Below are positions 1 through 6,727 of a stretch of DNA of 14,026 bases, one piece after another (positions within the stretch are counted from its first letter, which is position 1; the number at the start of each line of letters is the position of its first letter). Below the pieces are notes generated by a model. It worked only from the letters and a program-made list of their open reading frames with translations, did not search any database and was not told the origin of the DNA. Where the stretch lies: the NCBI GenBank assembly GCA_023255965.1, contig JAGDWE010000071.1, forward strand, positions 1 to 14,026, written 5' to 3'. A program made the position numbers and the translations under genes. The stretch comes from Desulfurococcales archaeon (GTDB lineage: Archaea; Thermoproteota; Thermoprotei_A; Sulfolobales; NBVN01).

Positions 1-973
1 TCAGTATAGGATTGAGGGTGATAGGATCGTCATCAAGGGTCTCGGAGCCATAGGGTTTATCGTTGTTGAGTATAGGGGTTTAATCCACGTGAGGGGAGAG
101 CAGGGTAGGCTGGAGATAAGATACGACCCCGATAGGGGTAGGTGGTATGCACATATATCCTTCTCGGAGGTTAGGGAGAAGCTTGTTAGAGGATCGTGGG
201 TTGAGGTGCCGAGAGAGCCTAGAGGTAGCCTAGAGGCTGGAATGGATATCGGCATAAACAATCTTATGGCAGTCTACGTTGAGGACGGCAGAGCGTTTCT
301 AGTCAATGGGAGACCTTTGAAGGCGATATCACGCTACTGGATGAGAAGGATAGCGCGGTATCAGTCAACGTTGAACAAGTATAGGTTGAGGACGTCTAGG
401 AGGCTCAGGCTCATGTATAGGAGTTGGAGGTTGCAAATTAAAAACTACATAGACTCTAAGGTCAGATCTGTTATGGAGAAGCTCTACGAGATGGGGGTCT
501 CAAGGCTTAAGGTAGGGTATCCAAGATACATCTCTCAAGAGAATGGGGACTTCAACAACGTCCATGTCTGGACTTACGGATACCTACTGAGAAGGCTAGT
601 GGAGGTTGGCGAGGAGTATGCGATAGAAGTTATACTATCGAACGAGAAGTGCTCCTCCTCAAAATGCCCGCTACACAGAACTGTGGAGTGTGGAGTGAGG
701 ATCAAGAGAGGACTGTTCAAATGCGTCAAAACCAATAAGGTGTTCAACGCAGACCTAGTAGGAGCATACAACATACTAGTAGACGCAGAACCCATAACCC
801 CGAGCCCCAAGAGGGGTAGGGGTAATGGGTCGGAGACCCGACCCAGGGCTGAACCCTCCCAGAGGGGATGTAGCCCAAACCCCAGCCCTAACGGGCGGAG
901 CCCTCGCCCTTCAGGGCGGGGAGGAGGTCAGCTGCCTACCAACCTCATTGTACGCGGTTTTTTAAACGGCTAA
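1..973 (+). CDS. tnpB: IS200/IS605-family TnpB (OrfB), 5' end outside the window
   Basis: RNA-guided nuclease/transposon accessory protein of IS200/IS605 elements. The frame is open from base 2, so the ATG at 89 is internal and the N-terminus lies outside. Visible parts are a RuvC-I strand MDIGINNL (Asp at 245-247), a GYPRYISQEN segment near 514-545 where RuvC-II is expected, a Cys/His cluster KCSSSKCPLH, and FNADLVGAYNIL near 739-775 carrying the RuvC-III Asp. The usual second CxxC of the zinc ribbon is degenerate (CVKT). RuvC-II is not the common EDL form; its acidic residue may be the Glu of QEN, which is tentative. After residue NIL the frame continues for ~65 codons rich in Pro, Arg and Gly through the element's hairpin-rich right end, so this tail is probably a by-product of overlap with noncoding sequence. 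No disrupting stop is visible, so the gene may be intact. Family assignment is firm; activity is unknown. Confidence 0.87.
   Translation, partial: QYRIEGDRIVIKGLGAIGFIVVEYRGLIHVRGEQGRLEIRYDPDRGRWYAHISFSEVREKLVRGSWVEVPREPRGSLEAGMDIGINNLMAVYVEDGRAFLVNGRPLKAISRYWMRRIARYQSTLNKYRLRTSRRLRLMYRSWRLQIKNYIDSKVRSVMEKLYEMGVSRLKVGYPRYISQENGDFNNVHVWTYGYLLRRLVEVGEEYAIEVILSNEKCSSSKCPLHRTVECGVRIKRGLFKCVKTNKVFNADLVGAYNILVDAEPITPSPKRGRGNGSETRPRAEPSQRGCSPNPSPNGRSPRPSGRGGGQLPTNLIVRGFLNG
791..930 (+). ncRNA. Candidate omega/reRNA and right end of the tnpB element
   Basis: This stretch at the 3' end of tnpB is dense in hairpins. CCCATAACCCC (791-801) pairs with GGGGTAATGGG (819-829) around an inner CCCC/GGGG stem. 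GGGTCGG (827-833) pairs with CCGACCC (838-844) around the loop AGAC. CGCCCT (905-910) pairs with AGGGCG (913-918), followed by GGGGAGGAGGTCAG. A GC hairpin followed by GAGG-GTCAG-like sequence is typical of archaeal IS200/IS605 right ends. In characterised TnpB systems the guide RNA scaffold comes from this 3' overlap, with the guide lying just beyond the element end (here after about 930-932). The structure is seen; the RNA role and exact end are inferred. Confidence 0.5.
958..966 (+). promoter_or_regulatory. Candidate TATA box for the XPB gene
   Basis: TTTTTTAAA lies about 22-30 bases before an expected transcription start near 988, leaving a short leader with GGGAG (992-996) four bases before the GTG start at 1001. 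It overlaps the final codons of tnpB and sits just outside the presumed element end, so the insertion left or supplied the promoter. Confidence 0.4.
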
Positions 974-1000
974 AAAAGTATATTAACTTAAGGGAGTTCA

Positions 1001-2644
1001 GTGGCACCCCCAGATGCGTATGTAGTTAGGACGAGGACGTGGCTGGATGATGATGAGTTCAAGGAGGTACTGAGGATAGCCGATTATGTAGGTAGGGAGG
1101 AGGGTTACTCCACATTCGTATTAAATATAGATAAGATAGTTAGGAATAATTATTCGGTAGATGACGTCATCGACGTCCTTGAGAGGTACGAATTCGCCTA
1201 CGACAGTAGGCTAATTGACCTGCTGTCTAGGAGCATATCAAGAGCCAACGAGGTCATTATGGAGTTGGATAGTAGCGGTAAGTACATAATCATGAGGGCT
1301 AATACCTACTTGGGTAGCGTATACGATAAGTTGAGGGATTACGTAGCATATGATAGGGTAAATAAGTTATTTAAGGTAAAGCCATTTAACTACCTCAAGG
1401 TAATTGAGGTACTTAGCTCGGCCGGATTTAAGGTAGTCGATAAGACCGGGTTTAAGGTGCCTCAACCGCTGCCAGTTAAGCTAGAGTTTAAGGGGGTTTT
1501 AAGGAGCTATCAGGAGGAGGCGCTTAATAGGTGGCTATCTAATAAGTCCCAGGGAATAATAGCCCTTCCAACGGGGTCGGGGAAGACGGTGATAGGCATT
1601 GCAGCTATCGTTAAGCTGTGCGAGAGGACCCTAATAGTTGCATACACTAAGGAGCAGCTGATTCAGTGGAGGGATGCCATCCTCAAATTCACCAATGCAC
1701 CGCCATCAATTATAGGTATGTACTATAGTGAGGAGAAGAAGGTGGCTCCAGTAACGCTGACCACGTATCAGACCGCATATAAGTACGTGTTTAACCTAAT
1801 GCCTCACTTCACATTCCTCTTAATCGATGAGGTGCATCACCTGCCGGCTGAGAAGTTCAAGCATATAGCTGTGAATTCGATAGCGCCATATAGGATGGGG
1901 TTGTCAGCAACCCCATATAGGGAGGATGGAAAGCACCAGATACTATTTCCCTTGATGGGCGGTGTGGTCTACTATAAGTCGCCTGCTGAGCTATCTGAGG
2001 AGGGATTTCTAGCCCCGTATAAGGTGGTAACGGTGTACGTTAGACTAACTAGCGACGAGAGGAAGAAGTACTTAGAGTTGATTAAGAGATATAGGGCGTT
2101 AATAGGCAACAGCAAGTTCGAGGAGGTGTTGGAGGCCGCTAAAAGAGGTAACCCAGTCGCTTTAGAGGCGTTAAGGATACATAACTCCATTAGATCCCTT
2201 GTCCAGAAATCTGCGAGCAAGGTCGAGAAGGTCAAGGAGATAGTGGAGCAGGAGCTAAGTAAGGGCAATAAGATAATCGTATTCGCGCACTACGTAGACT
2301 TAGCTGAGGAGATAGCTAATAAGGTAGGCGCCCTACTACTTACCGGGGACGTAGATAAGGATAGACGTGAGCACGTATTAAATAGGTTTAAACAGATGAA
2401 GAGCGGCGTACTAGTAGTTACAACGGTAGGTGATGAAGGCCTAGATATACCGGATGCGTCGGTAGGCATTTTAGTGGCTGGCACCGGGTCTAGGAGGCAG
2501 TTCATTCAGAGGTTAGGCAGGCTCCTGAGGCCTAAGGAGGGTAAGGAGGCAGTGCTATATGAGATAGTAGTTAAAGGGACTAGCGAGGAACTACAGTCGA
2601 GGAGGCGTAAGTCCTTGGATGTAGATTTGGAGGAAGAGGCTTAG
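1001..2644 (+). CDS. xpb: XPB/Rad25-family DNA helicase (SF2)
   Basis: ATP-dependent 3'-5' DNA helicase/translocase of the XPB family, with proposed roles in archaeal DNA repair or transcription-coupled processes. The 547-residue product has an N-terminal damage-recognition-like region (~1-165). The helicase core starts with a Q-like SYQEEAL and Walker A LPTGSGKT (~190-197). It continues with the DEVHH box (~276-280), SATPYRED (~303-310), which includes the XPB-specific RED triplet, and the second RecA domain with TTVGDEGLDIP, GTGSRRQFIQ and QRLGRLLRP (~470-510). Length is at the upper end for archaeal XPB. GTG is chosen as start because GGGAG precedes it and stops lie upstream. Its stop overlaps that of the convergent gene (TTAG, 2641-2644). 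The usual partner Bax1 is not recognisable next to it. Confidence 0.92.
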   Translation: MAPPDAYVVRTRTWLDDDEFKEVLRIADYVGREEGYSTFVLNIDKIVRNNYSVDDVIDVLERYEFAYDSRLIDLLSRSISRANEVIMELDSSGKYIIMRANTYLGSVYDKLRDYVAYDRVNKLFKVKPFNYLKVIEVLSSAGFKVVDKTGFKVPQPLPVKLEFKGVLRSYQEEALNRWLSNKSQGIIALPTGSGKTVIGIAAIVKLCERTLIVAYTKEQLIQWRDAILKFTNAPPSIIGMYYSEEKKVAPVTLTTYQTAYKYVFNLMPHFTFLLIDEVHHLPAEKFKHIAVNSIAPYRMGLSATPYREDGKHQILFPLMGGVVYYKSPAELSEEGFLAPYKVVTVYVRLTSDERKKYLELIKRYRALIGNSKFEEVLEAAKRGNPVALEALRIHNSIRSLVQKSASKVEKVKEIVEQELSKGNKIIVFAHYVDLAEEIANKVGALLLTGDVDKDRREHVLNRFKQMKSGVLVVTTVGDEGLDIPDASVGILVAGTGSRRQFIQRLGRLLRPKEGKEAVLYEIVVKGTSEELQSRRRKSLDVDLEEEA

Positions 2645-3429
2645 CACGTATATAGTAATGATCGTAGCAGCAGGTAGGGCAGGCCCTCTAACCTGCAGTT
2701 AATTACTATGGATCTACTCGGCAGCTCCAGCAGCAATTCCCTTGAATCAACGAACACTAAGGGCTTGCCTAGAAGGCTGACCTTCCTTAATTTATTGAAG
2801 CTAAGTAGAGTTCCATCAAACATTATGCTCGGTAGGTTATACGTTATTAGGTGGTTCCTAAATAATGCCCTTAAGTAACCCTTAGTGGGCCGCCCCTCAG
2901 CGCCCTTAACTGAGGTTAGATCGGCCACTAGCTTATGTCTTAAGACCACATCATCTAATTCCTCGATACTTAAACACCCACTACATGATAGGATCCCACA
3001 GCTAGGGCCAGCAATTAATTCATCTGCGTTTAAGCACTTAATTACGTCTAAGCCAAGGTCGTAGAGCACATTTAGCTCGGTATCTGATAGGACTTTAACT
3101 GATTTAGGTATCTCCTTACAGTCAATCCATGACGTATCAGCAATAACGTATTCGAGAGCTAAATCACTTAATCCACTTAAGTCTAAGTCGTAACTACTGA
3201 AGATAAATGAGAGTGGGGGGATGGCTAGGGATCTCCTAACGCCCTTGATCAATACCGTAGCGAGGGATGTACTTAAGCTTAAGTAAGCATGTATCCCACT
3301 CGACTTACTTAACTTGATGGCGTAGCCAACCAACTTGATTAGGGTGCTTAGGTCGTAATTCCTTGGGATTAAGACCTTAGATCCATCTAAAAACCTCATG
3401 AATAAATTCCACCCATGAATTCCCATCAT
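2641..3429 (-). CDS. Hypothetical protein; probably the C-terminal part of a frameshifted ~305-residue gene
   Basis: I do not recognise this family. The 262-residue product is rich in Leu and Ser, with few charged catalytic-looking motifs. It has a Cys cluster GPSCGILSCSGC (~144-155) and a segment VADLTSVKGAEGRPTKGYLR (~169-188) that looks conserved in character (strand, D-T-S turn, helix). No signal peptide or clear membrane helix is seen. The ATG at 3429 lacks a ribosome-binding site and would leave a ~140-base leader after the only promoter-like sequence (3592-3605). The other frame upstream (3377-3559) reads as a good N-terminus that joins here if one T of TTTTT (near 3390) is removed. 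The stop overlaps that of the XPB gene. It is not Bax1-like by eye. A CARF-like Rossmann fold was considered and is only a guess. Confidence 0.72.
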   Translation of the reverse strand: MMGIHGWNLFMRFLDGSKVLIPRNYDLSTLIKLVGYAIKLSKSSGIHAYLSLSTSLATVLIKGVRRSLAIPPLSFIFSSYDLDLSGLSDLALEYVIADTSWIDCKEIPKSVKVLSDTELNVLYDLGLDVIKCLNADELIAGPSCGILSCSGCLSIEELDDVVLRHKLVADLTSVKGAEGRPTKGYLRALFRNHLITYNLPSIMFDGTLLSFNKLRKVSLLGKPLVFVDSRELLLELPSRSIVINCRLEGLPYLLLRSLLYTC

Positions 3430-3559
3430 TATATGAATTGATGTTTTTCATGCTTTTAGCTAAGGACTTAACCGCTTCTCCCTTAGACGACCCCGGGCGC
3501 GTCCTAAGGAAATTCATTCCAGCACCAATAGTATTAATTACATGGAGCTTATATTCCAC
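3377..3559 (-). pseudogene. Probable N-terminal part of the preceding gene, in another frame
   Basis: A 60-residue frame begins at GTG 3559 with EYKLHVINTIGAGMNFL, a strand followed by a glycine turn that looks like the start of an alpha/beta domain, and ends at 3377. It overlaps the 262-residue frame by 53 bases. Skipping one base in the T5 run of GAGGTTTTTAGATGG joins WVEFIHEV to LDGSKVLIPRNYD and gives about 305 residues. The start lies ~35 bases from a TATA-like sequence at 3592-3605, a normal leader length. It could be a real frameshift mutation, a sequencing or assembly error, programmed slippage, or a separate small gene. The joined protein is the reading I favour. Confidence 0.5.
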
Positions 3560-3591
3560 AGCGTATCTCGGTTAATCGAGCGGCCGGGGTG

Positions 3592-3605
3592 TTTAATTTA
3601 AAAAC
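3592..3605. promoter_or_regulatory. AT-rich two-way promoter between mvk and the minus-strand gene
   Basis: TTTAATTTAAAAAC is TATA-like on both strands. On the plus strand it predicts a transcription start near 3625, giving a short leader before the mevalonate kinase ATG at 3641. On the minus strand it predicts a start near 3570, just before GTG 3559. It is flanked by an 8-base inverted repeat, CTCGGTTA (3567-3574) and TAACCGAG (3611-3618). Confidence 0.45.
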
Positions 3606-3625
3606 CTCAGTAACCGAGTTATCTG

Positions 3626-3633
3626 GGTGGTGG
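3626..3633 (+). promoter_or_regulatory. Ribosome-binding site of mevalonate kinase
   Basis: GGTGGTGG ends seven bases before ATG 3641 and supports that start. The same GGTGG core precedes several other starts in this window and matches the archaeal 16S 3' end (CACCUCC). Confidence 0.6.
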
Positions 3634-3640
3634 CGTACTT

Positions 3641-4648
3641 ATGAGTTCTACGAAGGTCACCGCATCTGCCCCGGGTAAGGTTACTTTATTTGGCGAGCAC
3701 GCAGTAGTGTATGGCGAGCCGGCCCTAGTCGCATCAATAGGTAAGAGGGTCTACGTAACTACCGAGTTGAGGGATGATGATCATGTTAGGATTGTTGCGT
3801 CAGACCTCCAGGTACCTGGGCTTACGGTTACCTTTACGGGGGAGGAATTAATTGTTGAGACGGACTACGGTAGGACCATATCGGCAGTAGCTTACTTAAA
3901 GACGGCGATCGACGTCGTCTCCAAGTACTTAGGCGTATTTAAGGGGGCTAACATCGTTGTTAGGTCTGAGATGCCTGTAGGTGCTGGATTAGGTACTTCA
4001 GCGGCAGTAGCCGTCGCAACAATACTATCCTACTCAACCGCCCTAGGATATGCCTTAAAGAAGGAGGAGGTAGCTAGGCTTGGGTGGGAGGTGGAGAAGC
4101 TGGTTCAGGGTGCTGCATCACCTATGGACACGTCAATTACTACGTATGGCGGTGTAATTAAGGTGAAATTACTTAGTGGTAACGACTACGAAGTGAAGGC
4201 ATTACCCAGGGTCAGCGACCTACCAATAGTTATCGGGTACGTTGAGAGGGAGGCTAGGACTAAGGATCTAATAGCCAAGGTTAAGAGCTTAAAGGATAGA
4301 TACCCGGAGATAGTCGACCGCATCATAAGGACTATAGGCTTAATAACTGAGATGGCTGAGGCGGCGTTGATAGGTAGCGATTTAATAACATTAGGTGAGT
4401 TAATGAACGTTAATCAAGGACTCCTGGACTCCCTAGGAATTTCAAATAGGAGGTTATCTGAGTTAATATACGCAGCTAGATCGGCTGGAGCCCTAGGATC
4501 TAAGATAACTGGAGCTGGCGGAGGAGGTTGCATCATAGCCTTAGCCCCAGGAAACCAGGATGCTGTGGAGGTAGCTATAAGGCTGGCTGGCGGTCATGCA
4601 ATAAAGACATCACTAGGTGGCCCTGGAGCGATGGTACATGGATGGTAG
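3641..4648 (+). CDS. mvk: Mevalonate kinase (GHMP kinase family)
   Basis: Cytosolic enzyme that phosphorylates mevalonate with ATP in the mevalonate pathway, feeding archaeal isoprenoid membrane lipids. The 335-residue product shows the three GHMP motifs in order. APGKVTLFGEHAVVYGEPA (10-28) contains the expected catalytic Lys13 and the mevalonate-kinase signature GEHAVVYG. The ATP loop is PVGAGLGTSAAV (112-123), and the C-terminal loop is GSKITGAGGGGC (286-297). Asp163 in SPMDTSITTYGG is the expected catalytic base. Length is normal for the archaeal enzyme. The ATG at 3641 is supported by a GGTGGTGG site and by the motif position. It appears to be a single-gene unit, divergent from the frameshifted gene, with an inverted repeat flanking its TATA box that could be an operator. 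Confidence 0.95.
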   Translation: MSSTKVTASAPGKVTLFGEHAVVYGEPALVASIGKRVYVTTELRDDDHVRIVASDLQVPGLTVTFTGEELIVETDYGRTISAVAYLKTAIDVVSKYLGVFKGANIVVRSEMPVGAGLGTSAAVAVATILSYSTALGYALKKEEVARLGWEVEKLVQGAASPMDTSITTYGGVIKVKLLSGNDYEVKALPRVSDLPIVIGYVEREARTKDLIAKVKSLKDRYPEIVDRIIRTIGLITEMAEAALIGSDLITLGELMNVNQGLLDSLGISNRRLSELIYAARSAGALGSKITGAGGGGCIIALAPGNQDAVEVAIRLAGGHAIKTSLGGPGAMVHGW

Positions 4649-4934
4649 CCAAATCATCTTAAACCCCATCAACATCCACCTTATTATATGGTTCGCCAGG
4701 GCTCGATGGATTTATAACGCTTAAGTTGCTCAGGGGATGTTTCTACGGGCGCGAGGGGGCCATAGTCCTTTATCCCCACCTTAAAAGGTAAGGCATTGGC
4801 TTTTCATAGTAGTCGGCTTCACTATTCGTCGAGTTCATAGTAGCGACCTAACTTAAATCGCTTGTTATAAGAGTCACTCAAACCATCTAGGCATAAATCC
4901 TTAAACTATAAGTGAAGCAGCCATTGAGCGCATG
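4649..4934. other. Intergenic stretch between mvk and tRNA-Thr, no gene seen
   Basis: No open frame of useful length or RNA gene is recognised here. There is a TATA-like TTTATAA near 4710, an imperfect CCTTAAAAGG near 4791, and the 10-base direct repeat TTCATAGTAG at 4803-4812 and 4834-4843 (period 31). Two copies are too few to call an array. A small unstable or structured RNA cannot be excluded. Confidence 0.4.
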
Positions 4935-5010
4935 TGGAGCCGCCGGCGGGATTTGAACCCGCGACCTCCGGCTTACGAGGCCGGCGCTCTACCCGCTAAG
5001 CTACGGCGGC
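4935..5010 (-). tRNA. tRNA-Thr, anticodon CGU, CCA encoded, no intron
   Basis: A complete cloverleaf reads on the minus strand: 7-bp acceptor GCCGCCG/CGGCGGC, D arm GCTTAGCGGGTAGAGC, anticodon stem CCGGC/GCCGG with loop CTCGTAA, T arm GCGGG-TTCAAAT-CCCGC, and discriminator T (U) at 4938, usual for archaeal tRNA-Thr. The anticodon CGT is at plus positions 4975-4977 and reads ACG codons. The body is 73 bases, and the next three bases are CCA (4937-4935), so the tail is encoded. There is no intron at 37/38 or elsewhere, although many Thermoproteales tRNA genes have one. Confidence 0.97.
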
Positions 5011-5034
5011 TCTACTATATCTCCTCATGTAGTC

Positions 5035-5799
5035 CTAAATATTCTTTACCGTTAATTCCTTAAATCTTAGCGCATCTTGAGTCATATATACGTTATTGAA
5101 CATCACGTACACGTCCTTACCCCCCTTCAGGTAGTCCTTAATTATGTTGTTCAACTTCATTAGATCCTCATCCGTGTACTTATACCTGTAGTTCACTTCA
5201 TCGCCGCCTAATCCATGTAGCCTGAAGTAGCTCACCTCCTTGGTCATTACCGGCTTGGCCTTGAGTACGTCGACTACATGTATTACGTTCTTAAACCTCA
5301 TCACTATATCTAATATCTTATCCGGATTATTGCTCCAGCTGCCTCTAGGCTCCCAACCCACTATGAAGTTGGATGTATCTACTGTCGTGAAGAACTCTAA
5401 TGCATTCCTGTAGTTCTCCTCACAGTAATTGAATGTAGGCGGCGTCTGAACCACAACTACCCTAGCATTTAACTCCCTAGCCGCTTTAGCTACTAGCTCC
5501 CAAGCCTCAAACACCTCCCTAGTGGGCCTTAGGAATCCATACCTATTAATCAACGATCTATCTGGGACTACCTTGGCCCTCCTCCAGGTAGGTGAGTCCA
5601 GCGGGTGAGTCACCGCCTGCCAGCACTTCATGGCGAATACGAATTCCTGCGGCGCCTCGCTCCTTAATGCCCTTAACCTGCCGATGTCCGGCGGATTGTA
5701 GAATGTTTCCTGGAGCTCAACCACGTTAAACAGCTTAAAGTACTTAGACCTGGCTATACTGAATCCGCAACAACCTACATATAGGGCCATATCCACCAT
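5035..5799 (-). CDS. DUF72 (YecE-like) protein
   Basis: A 254-residue member of the DUF72 family, a TIM-barrel-like fold of unknown biochemical role. Family hallmarks are the N-terminal LYVGCCGFS (6-14), NVVELQETFYNPPD (25-38), the EFVFAMKCWQAVTHP segment (~52-66), VVVQTPPTF (~115-123) and the C-terminal DVYVMFNNVY (~231-240), corresponding to the usual strand ending in FNN. Length is normal. The first Met (MVDMALYVG) has little upstream sequence before the preceding gene; Met4 is an equally possible start. It is the last protein gene of a minus-strand operon, 27 bases after the phosphoesterase. Its 3' end holds the tRNA-Thr promoter. The family has been linked to nucleic acid or repair genes only loosely, so no function is claimed. 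Confidence 0.9.
   Translation of the reverse strand: MVDMALYVGCCGFSIARSKYFKLFNVVELQETFYNPPDIGRLRALRSEAPQEFVFAMKCWQAVTHPLDSPTWRRAKVVPDRSLINRYGFLRPTREVFEAWELVAKAARELNARVVVVQTPPTFNYCEENYRNALEFFTTVDTSNFIVGWEPRGSWSNNPDKILDIVMRFKNVIHVVDVLKAKPVMTKEVSYFRLHGLGGDEVNYRYKYTDEDLMKLNNIIKDYLKGGKDVYVMFNNVYMTQDALRFKELTVKNI
5036..5043 (-). promoter_or_regulatory. TATA box of tRNA-Thr inside the end of the DUF72 gene
   Basis: AATATTTA on the minus strand lies 26-33 bases before tRNA position 1 (5010), with a purine-rich AAAG just upstream as a possible BRE. It overlaps the last codons of the DUF72 gene (AAT ATT TAG), so the tRNA can be transcribed on its own as well as by read-through. Confidence 0.6.
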
Positions 5800-5826
5800 T
5801 ACATAGCTTAAATTAAATTAAATAAA

Positions 5827-6492
5827 TCACTTAAGACCCCTCAACTCGAACTTGATTTCACCATCGATCTCTATCAACGCGTAGAAACCCCTAAGCAACG
5901 GTCCGGGGTTAATGACTAGAGTACGTCCTACGTAATCATATCCCCTACCCTCATGGATATGACCGCAGATGGTTATTAACGGTCTACAACCCTCTATGAA
6001 CTCCCTAATCACCTTAGATCCTACATGCATGCCGCTATACGTTAGATCGACCTTAGTATTATAGGGCGGCGTGTGGGTAATTAACAGCATTCCACCATGA
6101 TCAACTTCAGTTATAGACTTGGCCGCATTCGCGGCTAACTCCTTAAAGGAGTCTTCATCTAATTCGAAGGCAGTATTAAATGGGGATATCAGGCCCCCGC
6201 TAAATCCCACGACTACATAGTTAAGGAATTTCGAAGCATTCCCGTGAAGCACTGTTACCTCCTCGTACCTCCGTAGGTCATCAATTAATTTAGGGCTATC
6301 CATATTACCTATGACTACATACGCCCTACTCTTACTATGCTTAATTAGGACATCAACAACCTTATCCGCTGAGCCGCTGTAGTCAGATAGGTCCCCGGCA
6401 ACGAACAAAGCGTCGTAGTCCTCACTACCTAATACCTCCTTAAGCCCTCTCCAATTACCATGTATATCTGTCACAGCAAGAACCCTACCCAC
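5827..6492 (-). CDS. Metallophosphoesterase (calcineurin-like, YfcE/MJ0936-type)
   Basis: A 221-residue soluble dinuclear-metal phosphoesterase. The metal-binding set is complete: DIHGN (Asp9, His11), AGDLSD (Asp34), GNMD (62-65), THTPPY with His140, and GHIHEGRG with His178 and His180. The short length and lack of extra domains place it with small archaeal phosphodiesterases of the YfcE/MJ0936 type. The substrate cannot be read from sequence. GTG 6492 follows directly on the TAA of the zinc-ribbon gene (6495-6493), so translation is probably coupled. The GTG places DIHG close to the N-terminus, as is usual in the family. Confidence 0.9.
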   Translation of the reverse strand: MGRVLAVTDIHGNWRGLKEVLGSEDYDALFVAGDLSDYSGSADKVVDVLIKHSKSRAYVVIGNMDSPKLIDDLRRYEEVTVLHGNASKFLNYVVVGFSGGLISPFNTAFELDEDSFKELAANAAKSITEVDHGGMLLITHTPPYNTKVDLTYSGMHVGSKVIREFIEGCRPLITICGHIHEGRGYDYVGRTLVINPGPLLRGFYALIEIDGEIKFELRGLK

Positions 6493-6648
6493 TTAAGCCT
6501 CACCGATCACGAATTCATGCCCGCAGAACGGGCATTTAACGTAATTACAGCTACCGCTGAGGGCTAGCATACTACATGACTTACACGAGTAAGCCCTAGC
6601 GTATAGGGTATCGAATCTACCACCGCACTTAGGGCATGTCACTATCAC
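6493..6648 (-). CDS. Small zinc-ribbon protein (51 residues)
   Basis: The product begins MIVTCPKCGGRF and contains CPKC (5-8), CKSC (22-25), a lone Cys34, and CPFCGHEF (39-46). The Cys pairs suggest one or two small zinc-binding ribbons, but the partner or nucleic acid bound is unknown. GTG 6648 is chosen because GGTGG (6653-6657) lies four bases upstream; GTG 6642 is an alternative that drops two residues. It is the first gene of the operon with the phosphoesterase, whose start codon touches its stop. The conserved cysteines, ribosome-binding site and exact abutment make it a real gene despite its size. Confidence 0.83.
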   Translation of the reverse strand: MIVTCPKCGGRFDTLYARAYSCKSCSMLALSGSCNYVKCPFCGHEFVIGEA

Positions 6649-6679
6649 TTAACCACCAACTGATTAAGTGTAGGGGATG

Positions 6680-6687
6680 TTAAAAAG
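6680..6687. promoter_or_regulatory. Two-way TATA-like sequence between the zinc-ribbon operon and the ThDP enzyme
   Basis: TTAAAAAG (plus) / CTTTTTAA (minus) is the best TATA-like sequence in the 79-base divergent gap. It predicts starts near 6710 on plus (leader ~18 bases with GGGA near 6716) and near 6655-6660 on minus, just before GGTGG. A near-palindrome TTAAAGC-ATTA-GCTTAA (6690-6706) next to it could be a regulator site. Confidence 0.35.
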
Positions 6688-6727
6688 TATTAAAGCATTA
6701 GCTTAACACTTTATAGGGATTCATATC

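Noticed and set aside
574..810. Minus-strand frame inside tnpB, and other antisense frames at 1-261, 1972-2268, 2290-2505, 6781-6981, 7567-7920 and 11207-11482
   Set aside because: All lie opposite genes with clear family motifs, lack ribosome-binding sites and show low-complexity Ser/Leu/Thr-rich shadow composition.
2641..3559. CARF-type CRISPR-linked protein
   Set aside because: VINTIGAG near the N-terminus and VADLTS later vaguely recall CARF strands, but spacing and motifs are not convincing and there is no CRISPR context; kept as unknown.
4803..4843. CRISPR-like or satellite repeat (TTCATAGTAG twice, period 31)
   Set aside because: Only two 10-base copies, no third unit and no cas genes nearby.
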